From: Leptolyngbya cf. ectocarpi LEGE 11479
GTDB taxonomy: Bacteria > Cyanobacteriota > Cyanobacteriia > Phormidesmidales > Phormidesmidaceae
DNA length: 64,000 bases
Direction: 5' to 3'
Assembly: GCF_015207065.1 (NCBI RefSeq)
Contig: NZ_JADEXP010000002.1
Location: 1-64,000, forward strand
Shown: positions 25,144-34,687 of the stretch, piece after piece
Numbering within the stretch: position 1 is the stretch's first letter
Layout of the letters: each line of letters begins with the position of its first letter
Notes under the pieces: generated by a model
What the model was told of the DNA's origin: nothing
Database searches by the model: none
Seen by the model: the letters and a program-made list of their open reading frames with translations, nothing else
Program-made: the position numbers and the translations under genes

Positions 25144-25413
25144 CTACTCAGTCGGTACCTCGTCAGGCGTGAAGACCATGACAAACTTGACTCTGCCAGT
25201 GGTCCATTCACCGCCTGGAGATAGAACCTGACATGTTGCACCTGAGCCAGTCCATTGAGTTAGTTGCTGCTGCTTGGTCATAACTGAGCCCATAACCTGA
25301 GGGGCTTGATAACCCATGAAGGTTTGCCCAATATCAGGGGCTGTGACATCTTTACCGAGCCTGACTACGGTGTCTGACTGAACAATCTTGGGCTTATTTT
25401 GAGGTTCACTCAT
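25144..25413 (-). CDS. KGK-domain small protein, copy 2 (element-borne)
   Basis: This 89-residue paralogue of the gene at 4684 has the same N-terminal 12 residues and the same C-terminal pattern (CQVLSPGGEW, then VKFVMVFTPDE). The signature KGK lysines are TTGR here (GEWTTGRVKF), so the motif is degenerate in this copy. The middle differs (GKDVTAPDIGQTFMGYQAPQ). It is inferred to have arrived with the element, and converges with the HNH gene. Confidence 0.62.
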   Translation of the reverse strand: MSEPQNKPKIVQSDTVVRLGKDVTAPDIGQTFMGYQAPQVMGSVMTKQQQLTQWTGSGATCQVLSPGGEWTTGRVKFVMVFTPDEVPTE

Positions 25414-25438
25414 AAACGCTAGAAGCCTTATGTGATAA

Positions 25439-25510
<72 letters not shown>

Positions 25511-25513
25511 TGG

Positions 25514-25598
25514 TGGTGGGCCGTGTTGGATTCGAACCAACGTAGGCGTAGCCAGCGGATTTACAGTCCGCCCCCATTAACCACTCGGGCAACGACCC
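25514..25598 (-). tRNA. tRNA-Tyr (GTA), right copy, CCA encoded
   Basis: Identical to 5054-5138, class II, anticodon GTA, encoded CCA. It is separated from tRNA-Phe by a short GCCGGAT hairpin. Confidence 0.95.
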
Positions 25599-25620
25599 AC
25601 AATGCCGGATTATCCGGCGA

Positions 25621-25693
25621 TGCCAGGAGGCGGACTTGAACCGCCGACACGAGGATTTTCAGTCCACTGCTCTACCAACTGAGCTATCCCGGC
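25621..25693 (-). tRNA. tRNA-Phe (GAA), intact, integration target
   Basis: A 73-nt cloverleaf: acceptor GCCGGGA/TCCTGGC with discriminator A, D arm GCTCAGTTGGTAGAGC, loop CTGAAAATC (anticodon GAA), T arm GGTTCAAGTCC. CCA is not encoded. The 3' 43 nt come from the element side and the 5' 30 nt from the chromosome. Confidence 0.96.
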
Positions 25694-25862
25694 AACAAGC
25701 GGCATGACTGCCTTTGCTTGTGCGCCTAAACAAGTTAGCAAAAGAGTGGAACCCTTAGCAAGCTAAAACTTGGGATCTTTTTGCCCTCAACTGCCACACC
25801 CTGGCAAAGAGACGGTGGGCAGCGCTTTTCGACAGGACATTCCCCTGCACATAGTTCATCCT

Positions 25863-26312
25863 CTATTCAATCTCCCGTAGTCGGGCTAGTTTTAGATAGA
25901 AGGCCCCTACACCTTGGCCCGCATAGGACCTTACTCGCACGGTGTACTGACCAGATTTAGAAATACGGGCAAACAGCAGGGAGTTGGTCGACCCGTCGGG
26001 ACCATCATCGTTTTCACTAACGGTTGTGCCGTCATCGCCCAAGAGGCTGACTAGTGTATCAAACTCTTCGGAAATGACATCAATGGTTATCTGGTCACCC
26101 TCAAATAGCTCAATACTGTAGTCTCTGGCAAAACCACCGACTCCAGTGGGAATATCGCTCTCGGTGAGCGTATCGTTCACCTCACGCCCTCCTGCTAGCT
26201 CGATGGGATTATAAATTTGAGCCACAGCCCCACTAGCGCTCAGTATTCCAAGCGTTAACAGCGTTGCGGGCACCAGCATCGCCTGGCGTAGAATTTTCCT
26301 AGATTGCTTCAT
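25863..26312 (-). CDS. Secreted PPC-domain protein
   Basis: This 149-residue protein has a signal peptide (basic MKQSRKILRQ, then a hydrophobic core, cleavage after GAVA). The rest is one bacterial pre-peptidase C-terminal (PPC) domain: YSIELFEGDQITIDV, DTLVSLLGDDG, NDDGPDGSTNSLL and GQYTVRVRSY. PPC domains fold as beta sandwiches and usually sit on secreted enzymes. Here the domain stands alone. An ATG 12 codons upstream exists; 26312 gives a normal signal peptide. It is the first chromosomal gene to the right of the element. Confidence 0.82.
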   Translation of the reverse strand: MKQSRKILRQAMLVPATLLTLGILSASGAVAQIYNPIELAGGREVNDTLTESDIPTGVGGFARDYSIELFEGDQITIDVISEEFDTLVSLLGDDGTTVSENDDGPDGSTNSLLFARISKSGQYTVRVRSYAGQGVGAFYLKLARLREIE

Positions 26313-26533
26313 ATGTTGGCAAAGGATGGGTGACTTAGATGGTGACATTATGCCCCAAGTTCAGGATGTCGCCTTACCACTCAATCAGCTTGTAACGTTC
26401 GTTAGCTCGCTCAGGTGCCCTAGAGCATACTCAACCAACTCTGTAATCTAAGTTCAGGCTGAAGAATAAAGGTGCCACCTGATGTTGTAAGCCTGTATCA
26501 TCCCAATGACGTGCAAGTCGGTAGCTGCCCACT

Positions 26534-27025
26534 ATGCCCCGTTCTGATTCCAAACATACTTTGTCACAAAATAATGATCATCCTGTTTTACAGCGCTTGC
26601 GCGGCATAAGTCACGTTTTGGATAATGCGATCGCAATTCCCGGACTCGGCTACCGAGTCGGCCTAGATCCTCTAATCGGGCTACTGCCGGGTGGAGGCGA
26701 TCTGATGACCGGTCTAATTTCAGTCTATATCGTTGCTGAAGCCGCTCGTTTAGGGGTGCCAGCAGCCACCCTAGGTCGGATGGGTCTCAACATTTTTCTA
26801 GAGCTGCTCGTTGGCACTGTGCCGATGGTCGGAGACCTGTTTGATGTGGTCTGGAAAGCCAATGCTCAAAACGTCGCCCTGTTAGAACGTCATATTCAGC
26901 ATCCCCGCCCCAGCCGTCGCGCTGACAAGGTATTTGCCATCATCTTAATCACATTGCTACTGGCCCTGGTAATCGGCATAGCCACCCTATCCCTAATGAT
27001 TGTGCGCTGGGTCCTGCAGCTGTAA
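26534..27025 (+). CDS. DUF4112 membrane protein
   Basis: This 163-residue protein carries the DUF4112 pattern: GLGYRVGLDPLIGLLPGGGD, then GRMGLNIFLELLVGTVPMVG and GDLFDVVWKANAQN. A final membrane helix (IILITLLLALVIGIATLSLM) follows. The function is unknown. The first 30 residues are polar. It is conserved in many bacteria and cyanobacteria. Confidence 0.88.
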   Translation: MPRSDSKHTLSQNNDHPVLQRLRGISHVLDNAIAIPGLGYRVGLDPLIGLLPGGGDLMTGLISVYIVAEAARLGVPAATLGRMGLNIFLELLVGTVPMVGDLFDVVWKANAQNVALLERHIQHPRPSRRADKVFAIILITLLLALVIGIATLSLMIVRWVLQL

Positions 27026-27128
27026 CATAGAAGGCCGACACCCATTCCAGGGCCAAACTGTTCGATAGCAGAGCGACAGTCCTGAATGTGAATACGCTGA
27101 TAAAAGAGCCCCCGGATAGAGGAATTAC

Positions 27129-28178
27129 ATGGTTGGAGCAGCCGATTTTGTCGCCGACATTACCCAAGGCGGCACAGACCAAGACGTAACGCTCGACTTT
27201 AAGGTTCCTGATCCCAACGATACCAATATCTCTGAGCACGATTTTAACCACCAGATCGACGTTGCCTGGCAGGTGTGCGATCGCTTTGATTTGCAAACCG
27301 ATATTTGGCGTGGTCGTATTCTTCGAGCCATTCGCGATCGCGAAAAGCAAGGTGGTGACGGTCGTGGCACCGGCTTTCTTAATTGGTTAAAGGATCGAGA
27401 AATCAGTAAAAGTCAAGCCTACGCGCTAATCGAGCTGGGCAACAGCGCAGACGACCTGCTTCAAGAGGGGCTCTTAGACGAACAGTCCGTCAACCAATTT
27501 AGCAAACGAGCTTTTGTAGAAACGGCCCAGGCCGCCCCAGAAGTGCAACAAATGGTCACCGAAGCTGCCCGCCGAGGCGAACAAGTCACCCGCAAAGAGG
27601 TCAAACAGCTAACCGATGAATGGACAGCCATGACTTCTGACCTAGTACCAGAGACCGTCCGAGAAAAAGTTGCTAACAACACCATTCCGACCCGCTATCT
27701 GACACCACTGGTCAAGGAAATGGAAAAACTGCCCCCCAGTCATCAAGAAACCTTGCGCACCGAAGCCGCTCGAAATCCAGATGTCGATACCCTCAAGCAA
27801 ATCACATCCGAAGCCCGCTACCTGTCTAAATATATCGCTGCCGCCAGCCAGGTACAAACTATCGATCCAGATATCGTAAATTTAGAACAAGCCCTGGAAG
27901 AAGCCTTGCGTACGGGCTGCTTAAACTCCACAGCAGACCTAGTCAACCAAGCAACCCAGCTAGAACAGGCCACCGCAAAGCTCTACACAGCCTGGCGACG
28001 ACTCAACAAGCTGGCAGAGCGCGTCTATGTTGACAGTGGCGAAAGCACTCCCCAGCTGCGTGCCCTGCTCAGCGCCCTAGCTCCCCTTACCAACGAACTG
28101 ATTGAAATCCAGATAGGGAACGCTAGTAGCCCCTCCACCAAAACCATCCGTCTACAAATCCTAGGGGAAGCGGACTAA
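27129..28178 (+). CDS. Conserved hypothetical, helical protein
   Basis: This 349-residue protein has a GAGGAA ribosome site. It contains a region about residues 80-120 (LKDREISKSQAYALIELG) that may form a helix-turn-helix, then long helices (QQMVTEAARRGEQVTRKEVK). I cannot name the family. A DNA-binding role is suggested only by the HTH-like segment. The gene stands alone on its strand, with a 236-bp gap before ado. Confidence 0.65.
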   Translation: MVGAADFVADITQGGTDQDVTLDFKVPDPNDTNISEHDFNHQIDVAWQVCDRFDLQTDIWRGRILRAIRDREKQGGDGRGTGFLNWLKDREISKSQAYALIELGNSADDLLQEGLLDEQSVNQFSKRAFVETAQAAPEVQQMVTEAARRGEQVTRKEVKQLTDEWTAMTSDLVPETVREKVANNTIPTRYLTPLVKEMEKLPPSHQETLRTEAARNPDVDTLKQITSEARYLSKYIAAASQVQTIDPDIVNLEQALEEALRTGCLNSTADLVNQATQLEQATAKLYTAWRRLNKLAERVYVDSGESTPQLRALLSALAPLTNELIEIQIGNASSPSTKTIRLQILGEAD

Positions 28179-28415
28179 ACACCACAAATTCGTGTCAATC
28201 CAATAGATAAAAATTCTAAATAGATCAACCTAGAATACTTGCACGCCAATAGTGTGACAACACTTCAACTGTATTTACAAACATTCTTGCAATACTAATA
28301 GGGTGTAAAGTGTGAAATCAGATGTCAATATTTAAGTTAACCGCAGCAGTTGTGCTAGGCCATGGCTTAGATAGAGGCAACAAGTGGTTATTGTAATGCA
28401 GGAATTGGTACAGAT

Positions 28416-29111
28416 ATGCCACAGCTTGAGGCCAGCCCAGCGCTCGACTTCCAAAGTGAAGCGTACAAGGATGCATACAGTCGCATCAACGCAATTGTAA
28501 TTGAAGGAGAATTGGAGGCTAACGATAACTATAAGAAGTTGGCTGAACACCTCAGCGAGCATAAGGACGACTTGATTAAACTAGCTCGCATGGAAAATCG
28601 TCACATGAAAGGCTTCCAGGCCTGTGGCAAGAACCTAAATGTGACACCTGATATGGAGTTTGCCAAAGTATTCTTTGCTAAGCTCCACGATAATTTTAAG
28701 GAAGCCTGGGATGAAGGAAAGGTTGTCACCTGCTTACTGATTCAGTCGCTAATCATTGAAACCTTTGCCATTTCTGCGTACAACATCTACATCCCCGTTG
28801 CAGATGATTTCGCACGGAAAATTACCGAAGGTGTCGTCAAGGACGAATATATGCACCTGAATTTTGGTGAAGAATGGCTCAAAGCTAATTTTGAGACTGC
28901 TAAAGCTGAATTAGAAGAGGCAAATCGTCAGAATTTGCCCCTAGTCTGGCAGATGCTTAACCAAGTAGCCGAGGACGCAGCTGTCCTGGGAATGGAAAAA
29001 GATGCCCTAGTTGAAGACTTTATGATTACTTATGGTGAAGCCTTAGGTAACATTGGGTTTACTAGCCGCGAGGTTATGAAGCTTTCGGCTCAGGGTTTAG
29101 CTATGGCCTAG
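28416..29111 (+). CDS. ado: Aldehyde deformylating oxygenase (alkane synthase)
   Basis: This 231-residue ferritin-like di-iron enzyme converts fatty aldehydes from Aar to alkanes plus formate, using oxygen and ferredoxin. All six metal ligands are present at the family positions: Glu32, Glu60 and His63 (RMENRHMKG), Glu115 (LIIETFAIS), Glu144 and His147 (KDEYMHLNF). The length equals the S. elongatus enzyme. It is followed by a strong terminator and then aar, the conserved cyanobacterial order. Confidence 0.97.
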   Translation: MPQLEASPALDFQSEAYKDAYSRINAIVIEGELEANDNYKKLAEHLSEHKDDLIKLARMENRHMKGFQACGKNLNVTPDMEFAKVFFAKLHDNFKEAWDEGKVVTCLLIQSLIIETFAISAYNIYIPVADDFARKITEGVVKDEYMHLNFGEEWLKANFETAKAELEEANRQNLPLVWQMLNQVAEDAAVLGMEKDALVEDFMITYGEALGNIGFTSREVMKLSAQGLAMA

Positions 29112-29125
29112 GTATATCAGTTTGT

Positions 29126-29158
29126 AAAAGAGGCTGATCGGGTGATCAGCCTCTTTTT
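29126..29158 (+). terminator. Rho-independent terminator after ado
   Basis: AAAAGAGGCTGATC pairs with GATCAGCCTCTTTT, with a 4-nt loop and a T-run. It separates ado from aar, so the two are at least partly independent transcripts. Confidence 0.9.
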
Positions 29159-29256
29159 TCATTGCCGCTCGTACGGCCAACACCCCCCATGACTGTAACG
29201 TTTTGTTGTAGTCTGATTTTCTAAGGTTAATTTAATTTTTTATACAAGCGTCCCCA

Positions 29257-30279
29257 ATGTTTGGCTTAATCGGACATCTCACTAATTTAGAGCACGCCCA
29301 ATCGGTCGCCCGTGATTTGGGATATCCAGAATATGGAAGCCAAGGCTTGGATTTTTGGTGCAGTGCGCCTCCCTTTGTAGTGGAAGACATCAAAGTTACT
29401 AGCGCAACTGGCCAGGTCATTGAAGGGCGCTACGTAGAATCCTGCTTTCTGCCGGAAATGTTGGCGACACGACGCATTAAGGCAGCTACTCGTAAGATCC
29501 TGAATGCAATGGCCCACGCTCAAAAGCTAGACATCAATATTACGGCTTTGGGTGGGTTTTCCTCAATCATTTTTGAAAACTTTAAACTTGAACAAATTCG
29601 CCGCATTCGCAACTTAGAGCTTGATTTCCACCGATTTACCACAGGCAATACGCACACGGCCTATATCATTTGCCAGCAAGTTGAACAGGCCGCGCCCCAA
29701 TACGGCATTGATCTATCCAAGGCAACGGTAGCCGTTTGTGGAGCCACAGGCGATATTGGCAGTGCCGTTTGTCGCTGGCTGAGCCAACATACGGGCGTTA
29801 AAGACTTATTGCTTGTCGCTCGTAATAGAGAGCGTTTGGATAATCTCAAGGACGAGATTGGCATGGGCCAAATCATGGGTTTGGAAGAAGCATTACCCCA
29901 AGCCGATGTAGTCGTTTGGGTCGCTAGTATGCCTAAAGGGATTGACATCGACCCTAGCAAATTAAAGCAAACTTGCTTAATGGTTGATGGCGGCTATCCC
30001 AAAAATATTGGCAGCCAGTTTAGCCACCCTGGTATTCACGTTCTCAAGGGCGGTATTGTTGAGCACACCCTCGATATAGACTGGCGCATCATGCACATTG
30101 TTGCCATGGATGTTCCTGCTCGACAGTTATTTGCCTGTTTCGCTGAATCAATGCTGTTGGAATTTGAAAAATGGCATACTAATTTCTCTTGGGGGAGAAA
30201 TCAAATCACCTTAGAGAAAATGGAGAAAATTGGTGCAGCCTCTGTCAAGCACGGTTTTCGTCCCTTGCTAACAACCTAG
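29257..30279 (+). CDS. aar: Long-chain acyl-[ACP] reductase
   Basis: This 340-residue NADPH-dependent enzyme reduces acyl-ACP to fatty aldehyde, the substrate of Ado. [20 protein letters not shown] is the family N-terminus, the Rossmann motif [13 protein letters not shown] lies near residue 155, and the [20 protein letters not shown] stretch follows. The active-site Cys region [10 protein letters not shown] is in the middle. It is 145 bp downstream of ado. Confidence 0.96.
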   Translation: MFGLIGHLTNLEHAQSVARDLGYPEYGSQGLDFWCSAPPFVVEDIKVTSATGQVIEGRYVESCFLPEMLATRRIKAATRKILNAMAHAQKLDINITALGGFSSIIFENFKLEQIRRIRNLELDFHRFTTGNTHTAYIICQQVEQAAPQYGIDLSKATVAVCGATGDIGSAVCRWLSQHTGVKDLLLVARNRERLDNLKDEIGMGQIMGLEEALPQADVVVWVASMPKGIDIDPSKLKQTCLMVDGGYPKNIGSQFSHPGIHVLKGGIVEHTLDIDWRIMHIVAMDVPARQLFACFAESMLLEFEKWHTNFSWGRNQITLEKMEKIGAASVKHGFRPLLTT

Positions 30280-30386
30280 TTTTTTAATACCTAGTTACAC
30301 TTATCCTTCCTGGCTGACACCATCAGTGCATTTTAAGGGGCAGTTTGCGATAGGGTGGAATTATTGCTGGAGTACCTAGAGCTGTT

Positions 30387-31367
30387 ATGGCGACAACAGA
30401 AAAAAGGCCCATTTTGCTAGACTTTGAAAAGCCGTTGGCTGAGTTAGAGTCGCGTATTCTGCAAATACAAGCATTGGCCGAAGACAACGATGTTGACGTC
30501 TCGGCGCAAATTCAGCAACTAGAGTCACGAGCCCAGCAGTTAAGGCAAGAGATTTTTACGAGCCTGACACCAGCTCAGCGTATTCAGGTAGCACGTCATC
30601 CTCGTCGACCTAGCACATTGGACTATATTCAAGCCATTTCTGAGGAATGGATTGAACTGCACGGCGATCGGCGCTCTGGAAAAGATGACCTAGCTCTAGT
30701 AGGTGGCATTGCCCGTTTTCATGGCCACTCAGTTGTCATGATCGGTCATCAAAAAGGGCGGGATACCAAAGATAATGTCGCCCGCAATTTTGGTATGGCC
30801 TCTCCCGGAGGCTACCGCAAGGCAATGCGGCTAATGGAACACGCCAACCGTTTCAAGATGCCGATCTTTACCTTCATCGATACACCTGGCGCTTGGGCTG
30901 GTTTAGAAGCAGAAGAAATGGGACAAGGAGAAGCCATTGCCCATAATCTTCGAGAAATGTTCCGTCTAGATAGCCCAATTATTTGCACAGTGATTGGAGA
31001 AGGGGGCTCTGGAGGAGCATTGGGTATCGGTGTTGGTGATCGCCTCCTAATGTTTGAGCATTCCGTCTATACAGTTGCCAGCCCTGAAGCTTGTGCAGCC
31101 ATTTTATGGAAGGACGCCTCCCGTGCATCGCAAGCGGCTGAAGCCTTGAAGATAACGGCTTGGGACTTAAAAAATCTAGGAATTTTAGATCATCTATTGC
31201 CGGAGCCCACTGGAGGAGCCCATGCAAACCCAATTAAGGCCGCTGAGGGCCTGGAAGCAGCACTTTTAGAAAACCTTGAGTCCCTACTTGCGATACCACC
31301 CGAACAACGACGGCAAGAACGATATCGTAAGTTTCGTCAGATTGGTGTTTTTTCAGAAGCAGCCTAG
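30387..31367 (+). CDS. accA: Acetyl-CoA carboxylase carboxyltransferase subunit alpha
   Basis: This 326-residue carboxyltransferase alpha subunit transfers the carboxyl group from biotin to acetyl-CoA to make malonyl-CoA, the first step of fatty acid synthesis. Family motifs: [53 protein letters not shown] and [12 protein letters not shown]. Placement after aar supplies the same acyl-ACP pathway, as in other cyanobacteria. Confidence 0.97.
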   Translation: MATTEKRPILLDFEKPLAELESRILQIQALAEDNDVDVSAQIQQLESRAQQLRQEIFTSLTPAQRIQVARHPRRPSTLDYIQAISEEWIELHGDRRSGKDDLALVGGIARFHGHSVVMIGHQKGRDTKDNVARNFGMASPGGYRKAMRLMEHANRFKMPIFTFIDTPGAWAGLEAEEMGQGEAIAHNLREMFRLDSPIICTVIGEGGSGGALGIGVGDRLLMFEHSVYTVASPEACAAILWKDASRASQAAEALKITAWDLKNLGILDHLLPEPTGGAHANPIKAAEGLEAALLENLESLLAIPPEQRRQERYRKFRQIGVFSEAA

Positions 31368-31450
31368 GGTTAGCGCATTGTTGCCGCATAGAGTTGGACT
31401 ATCTCTCCCTTAGAAATTTCAGAAATAACAATATGGAATTTACGAGCTAT

Positions 31451-31491
31451 CGTTCTCAGGTTTGATGCAGTCCCGCTCAAACCTGAGAACG
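31451..31491. other. 15-bp perfect inverted repeat after accA
   Basis: CGTTCTCAGGTTTGA and TCAAACCTGAGAACG pair perfectly around an 11-nt loop. There is no T-run, so it is an atypical terminator, a regulatory hairpin, or a small repeat element in the 293-bp gap before the SDR gene. Confidence 0.65.
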
Positions 31492-31660
31492 ATTAATGTG
31501 TGTAGCCAGTTGTTGTATGAGGGGTGAATCACCCATAAAGCACTGATTTAAGACCATTGTGAAAACTCTCTTGGCATAAAATCGACACAACTCTCGTAAC
31601 ATTTGTTAATATTAAAGACACGCGTAGATTTCTTGCTCTGCTCTCCATGGATGCTCATTG

Positions 31661-32389
31661 ATGAACACTGTCCTTAACCGCCGCGCATTAATTACAGGTG
31701 CTAGCACTGGTATTGGTCGCGCCACAGCTCTAGCTTTTGCCAAAGCTGGGTTTGATGTCGTACTGGTGAGTCGATCAGCAGATAAGCTTCAGGCTCTAGT
31801 AGATGAAATTGTTGCGACATCAGCGGTCCAGGCCCAAAGTTTTCCCATGGATTTAGGTGTCATTGAGCAGGTCAAACCCCAAATCGAAAGTATCCTCGAA
31901 ACAGTGGGTCCCGTCGATGTACTGGTCAACAATGCTGGCATGGGCTATACCGGAGCACTCAATCAGATGCCATTGGCTGATTGGTGTCAAATCCTTAACT
32001 TAAATGTAACCAGTGTCTTTCAATGTATTCAGGCAATCCTTCCAGGAATGCGTCAGTGTAGCAGTGGCATGATTATTAATGTAGCTTCGATTGCAGCGCG
32101 ACAAGCCTTTCCCGAATGGGGAGCTTACGGCATTAGTAAAGCAGCCGTTGTCGCCCTATCAAAGGCTATCTCAGTTGAAGAACGGGAGCACGGCATTCGA
32201 GTAGTGACCATTTTACCTGGCGCTGTCAACACTCCCCTGTGGGATACGGACACTGTTCAATCCGACTTTGATCGCTCTGGCATGCTTACCCCTGAGCTAG
32301 TCGCAAACGCCATTCTACAAACTGCACTGCTCCCAGATGGGGCAGTGGTTGAAGAGCTAACCATCATGCCCAGTGGAGGAGCCCTGTGA
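31661..32389 (+). CDS. Short-chain dehydrogenase/reductase
   Basis: This 242-residue classical SDR has a TGASTGIGRATALAF cofactor loop near residue 13, NNAGMG near 90, and the catalytic Ser/Tyr-Lys in VASIAARQAFPEWGAYGISK. The substrate is not determined. ATG 31661 is used in preference to an in-frame TTG one codon earlier. It follows accA and precedes folE, a common cyanobacterial neighbourhood. Confidence 0.93.
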   Translation: MNTVLNRRALITGASTGIGRATALAFAKAGFDVVLVSRSADKLQALVDEIVATSAVQAQSFPMDLGVIEQVKPQIESILETVGPVDVLVNNAGMGYTGALNQMPLADWCQILNLNVTSVFQCIQAILPGMRQCSSGMIINVASIAARQAFPEWGAYGISKAAVVALSKAISVEEREHGIRVVTILPGAVNTPLWDTDTVQSDFDRSGMLTPELVANAILQTALLPDGAVVEELTIMPSGGAL

Positions 32390-32492
32390 TTCCCTGAAGC
32401 ATGTTTTCTCTGGTCAAAGCAGTGGCCAACTTTCGTCTTAATGAGACGAACCAACTTTTTGCTGATTATCTAAAACTTCACTTACCCACACC

Positions 32493-33194
32493 ATGGTTAT
32501 TTCCACAAACGGTTCTAACGCTAACGGTCTGCTCAATAGTAAATCGTTAGAAAGTGTCGTACGCCCTGATCGAGCCAAAACTCAAGGACATGACGCGCTG
32601 CTACATGAGCCTTCTGCCGATAATGAAAAACTCATGCAAGCGGTGCACACCATGCTGGCTGAGTTAGGTGAAGACCCTGAGCGGGAAGGATTGCTCAAAA
32701 CACCTAAGCGGGTGGCTGAAGCCATGCGTTTTCTCACTCAAGGCTACACTCAGTCGTTGGAGACCATCGTCAATAATGCCATTTTTGATGAAGGTCATAA
32801 TGAGATGGTCTTAGTGCGAGATATCAATTTCTTTAGCCTGTGCGAGCACCACATGCTGCCGTTTATGGGGCGAGCCCACGTTGCTTATATCCCCAACCAA
32901 AAGGTGGTCGGTCTGAGTAAGTTAGCCCGCATTGTTGAAATGTATTCCCGCCGACTGCAGGTACAAGAGCGGCTGACACGACAGGTCGCTGAGGCCATCA
33001 GCGAGGTATTGGAGCCTCAAGGAGTAGCTGTAGTGATGGAAGCCAGTCACATGTGTATGGCGATGAGAGGCGTCCAAAAGCCAGGCTCTTGGACAGTGAC
33101 TAGCGCCATGCTTGGTGTCTTTCAGGATGAGCAAAAAACACGCGAAGAGTTCTTAAGCCTTATTCGTCATCAACCAGCATTCTCCAACTACTAA
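32493..33194 (+). CDS. folE: GTP cyclohydrolase I
   Basis: This 233-residue enzyme converts GTP to 7,8-dihydroneopterin triphosphate for folate and pterin synthesis. Zinc-binding and active-site motifs are present: [14 protein letters not shown] near 110, [20 protein letters not shown], and [10 protein letters not shown] near 188. The first 45 residues are a variable extension. It is preceded closely by the SDR gene. Confidence 0.97.
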   Translation: MVISTNGSNANGLLNSKSLESVVRPDRAKTQGHDALLHEPSADNEKLMQAVHTMLAELGEDPEREGLLKTPKRVAEAMRFLTQGYTQSLETIVNNAIFDEGHNEMVLVRDINFFSLCEHHMLPFMGRAHVAYIPNQKVVGLSKLARIVEMYSRRLQVQERLTRQVAEAISEVLEPQGVAVVMEASHMCMAMRGVQKPGSWTVTSAMLGVFQDEQKTREEFLSLIRHQPAFSNY

Positions 33195-33296
33195 ACTGAT
33201 CTTAACGAACGGTCTAGATTCAAGGTCTGTGGAGAAATCTGAAAAAATAACTGACTAGGCCGTTCTCTGGGAAAAGCAACGATAGAGTTGAGATTC

Positions 33297-33332
33297 ATAT
33301 CGTCGGCAGGAACTCATCCCCGCCGACGATAT
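33297..33332. terminator. Hairpin between folE and the YbjN-type gene
   Basis: ATATCGTCGGC and GCCGACGATAT form a perfect 11-bp stem with a 14-nt loop, about 100 bp after folE. The T-run is short (ATATTC), so termination is likely but not certain. Confidence 0.55.
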
Positions 33333-33414
33333 TCTAGTGAAACCATATGTTGCCGATGGCAGCTTGTCATTTTCACCCACTAGATCGTGATTTATATAGG
33401 AGTAAGTGGAGCCC

Positions 33415-33888
33415 ATGAGTCCCCTGAATGTTGAAACTGCTGGTGAAATCATTAGCGCTGGTACTGAAAGCTTTCAAGCTAGCCATGTAGACGTCATCGA
33501 AACTGTCATTGCCAGCCTGGAACAGGGGGGCAATGCCATGGTCAGCCGCGATGATGAAGATGGCTATCTTTGGAAATTTACCTACGGCAGTGTGACGGTG
33601 TATGTCCAACTGACAGGAACGGATGATGAAGATACTCTCACGGTCTGGTCCCCTCTATTGAAGCTGCCAGTGGCTAATCAAACAGCTTTAATGCAAGAGC
33701 TGTTGGCTATGAACTGCGGTGAAACCTTAGAAGCCTGTTTTGGTATTTCTAATCAAGAGGTTCTGGTCTTGGCAAGCCGCATCATGGCGGATATCAATCC
33801 TGGCGAAATTTCTAGACTCATGACCATTGTGGCGACTATCGCCGATGACATGGATGATATTCTCCAGGAGAAGTATCCGGCTACGTAG
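33415..33888 (+). CDS. YbjN-domain protein
   Basis: This 157-residue protein has a YbjN/TY3-chaperone-like fold: an N-terminal helix (VDVIETVIASLEQG), strand pairs (DGYLWKFTYGSVTVYVQLTG, DTLTVWSPLLKLP) and a C-terminal helical region (MQELLAMNCGETLEACFGIS). Such proteins are type III chaperone-like, with unclear roles in cyanobacteria. A GTG three codons earlier is an alternative start; AGGAG lies between suitable distances for both. Confidence 0.75.
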   Translation: MSPLNVETAGEIISAGTESFQASHVDVIETVIASLEQGGNAMVSRDDEDGYLWKFTYGSVTVYVQLTGTDDEDTLTVWSPLLKLPVANQTALMQELLAMNCGETLEACFGISNQEVLVLASRIMADINPGEISRLMTIVATIADDMDDILQEKYPAT

Positions 33889-33910
33889 ACAGTATCTGAC
33901 TGCATAGACA

Positions 33911-34651
33911 ATGAACAGGATATGGCGGCTGATTCCCCCGATGGAGGCCTCCGGTGTGCTTCAAATGGCTATTGATGAGTGGTTATTAGAACAGCACCGT
34001 TTGGGTAACGGACTACCCTGCTTAAGGTTTTATACATGGTTCCCCATCGCTATTTCCCTGGGCTATCATCAACGCCACTATCCAGAGCACTGGCGTACTA
34101 TGCAATGGCAAGGTCAGTCAATAGACCTAGTGCGGCGGCCCAGCGGTGGGCGAGCGGTGCTTCACCAGGGAGACTTGACCTACAGTATCGTTACATCCGG
34201 ATACCACGGCCGACGGCGAGATATCTACACTGAGCTTTGCCAGTTCTTGATTGAGGGCTGGCAACGTTTGGGAATTTCTCTGCATTTAGGAACCGATCAG
34301 CGTAGCTATCAGCGCTCTGCAAACTGCTTTGGTACGGCTACTGCAGCCGATCTAGTTATGGACACTGGCTATAAGGTGATTGGCAGCGCTCAGCTTTACC
34401 GTGATAGCTGTATTTTGCAACATGGATCCATCAGACTGGCGCCAGATCCAGATCTAGCAGCAGCGGTATTTGGTGGTACTCCGATTACTCCCCCTAATGT
34501 CTTCAGAACTATGAAGCCAACGGCTGTAATTGCAGCACTGACCGCTGCAGCACAGCATATTTTTGATATTAGTCTCAAGCTGCAGCCCCTATCATTACAA
34601 GAACAGCAGCAGGTAACCCTCTGGGCTCAAGACAGGGAAATGCCTCTGTAA
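33911..34651 (+). CDS. Lipoate-protein ligase A-family protein
   Basis: This 246-residue protein belongs to the BPL/LplA/LipB superfamily, which attaches lipoyl or similar groups to protein lysines. LVRRPSGGRAVLHQGDLTYS is the signature, near residue 75, and MDTGYKVIGSAQLYRDS supplies the catalytic-lysine region. Whether the substrate is lipoate, octanoate or another acyl group is unknown. It lies 22 nt after the YbjN-type gene. Confidence 0.85.
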   Translation: MNRIWRLIPPMEASGVLQMAIDEWLLEQHRLGNGLPCLRFYTWFPIAISLGYHQRHYPEHWRTMQWQGQSIDLVRRPSGGRAVLHQGDLTYSIVTSGYHGRRRDIYTELCQFLIEGWQRLGISLHLGTDQRSYQRSANCFGTATAADLVMDTGYKVIGSAQLYRDSCILQHGSIRLAPDPDLAAAVFGGTPITPPNVFRTMKPTAVIAALTAAAQHIFDISLKLQPLSLQEQQQVTLWAQDREMPL

Positions 34652-34687
34652 CTAATTGTCTCTTCTCTAGCTCCAAATTTAGCCTGT

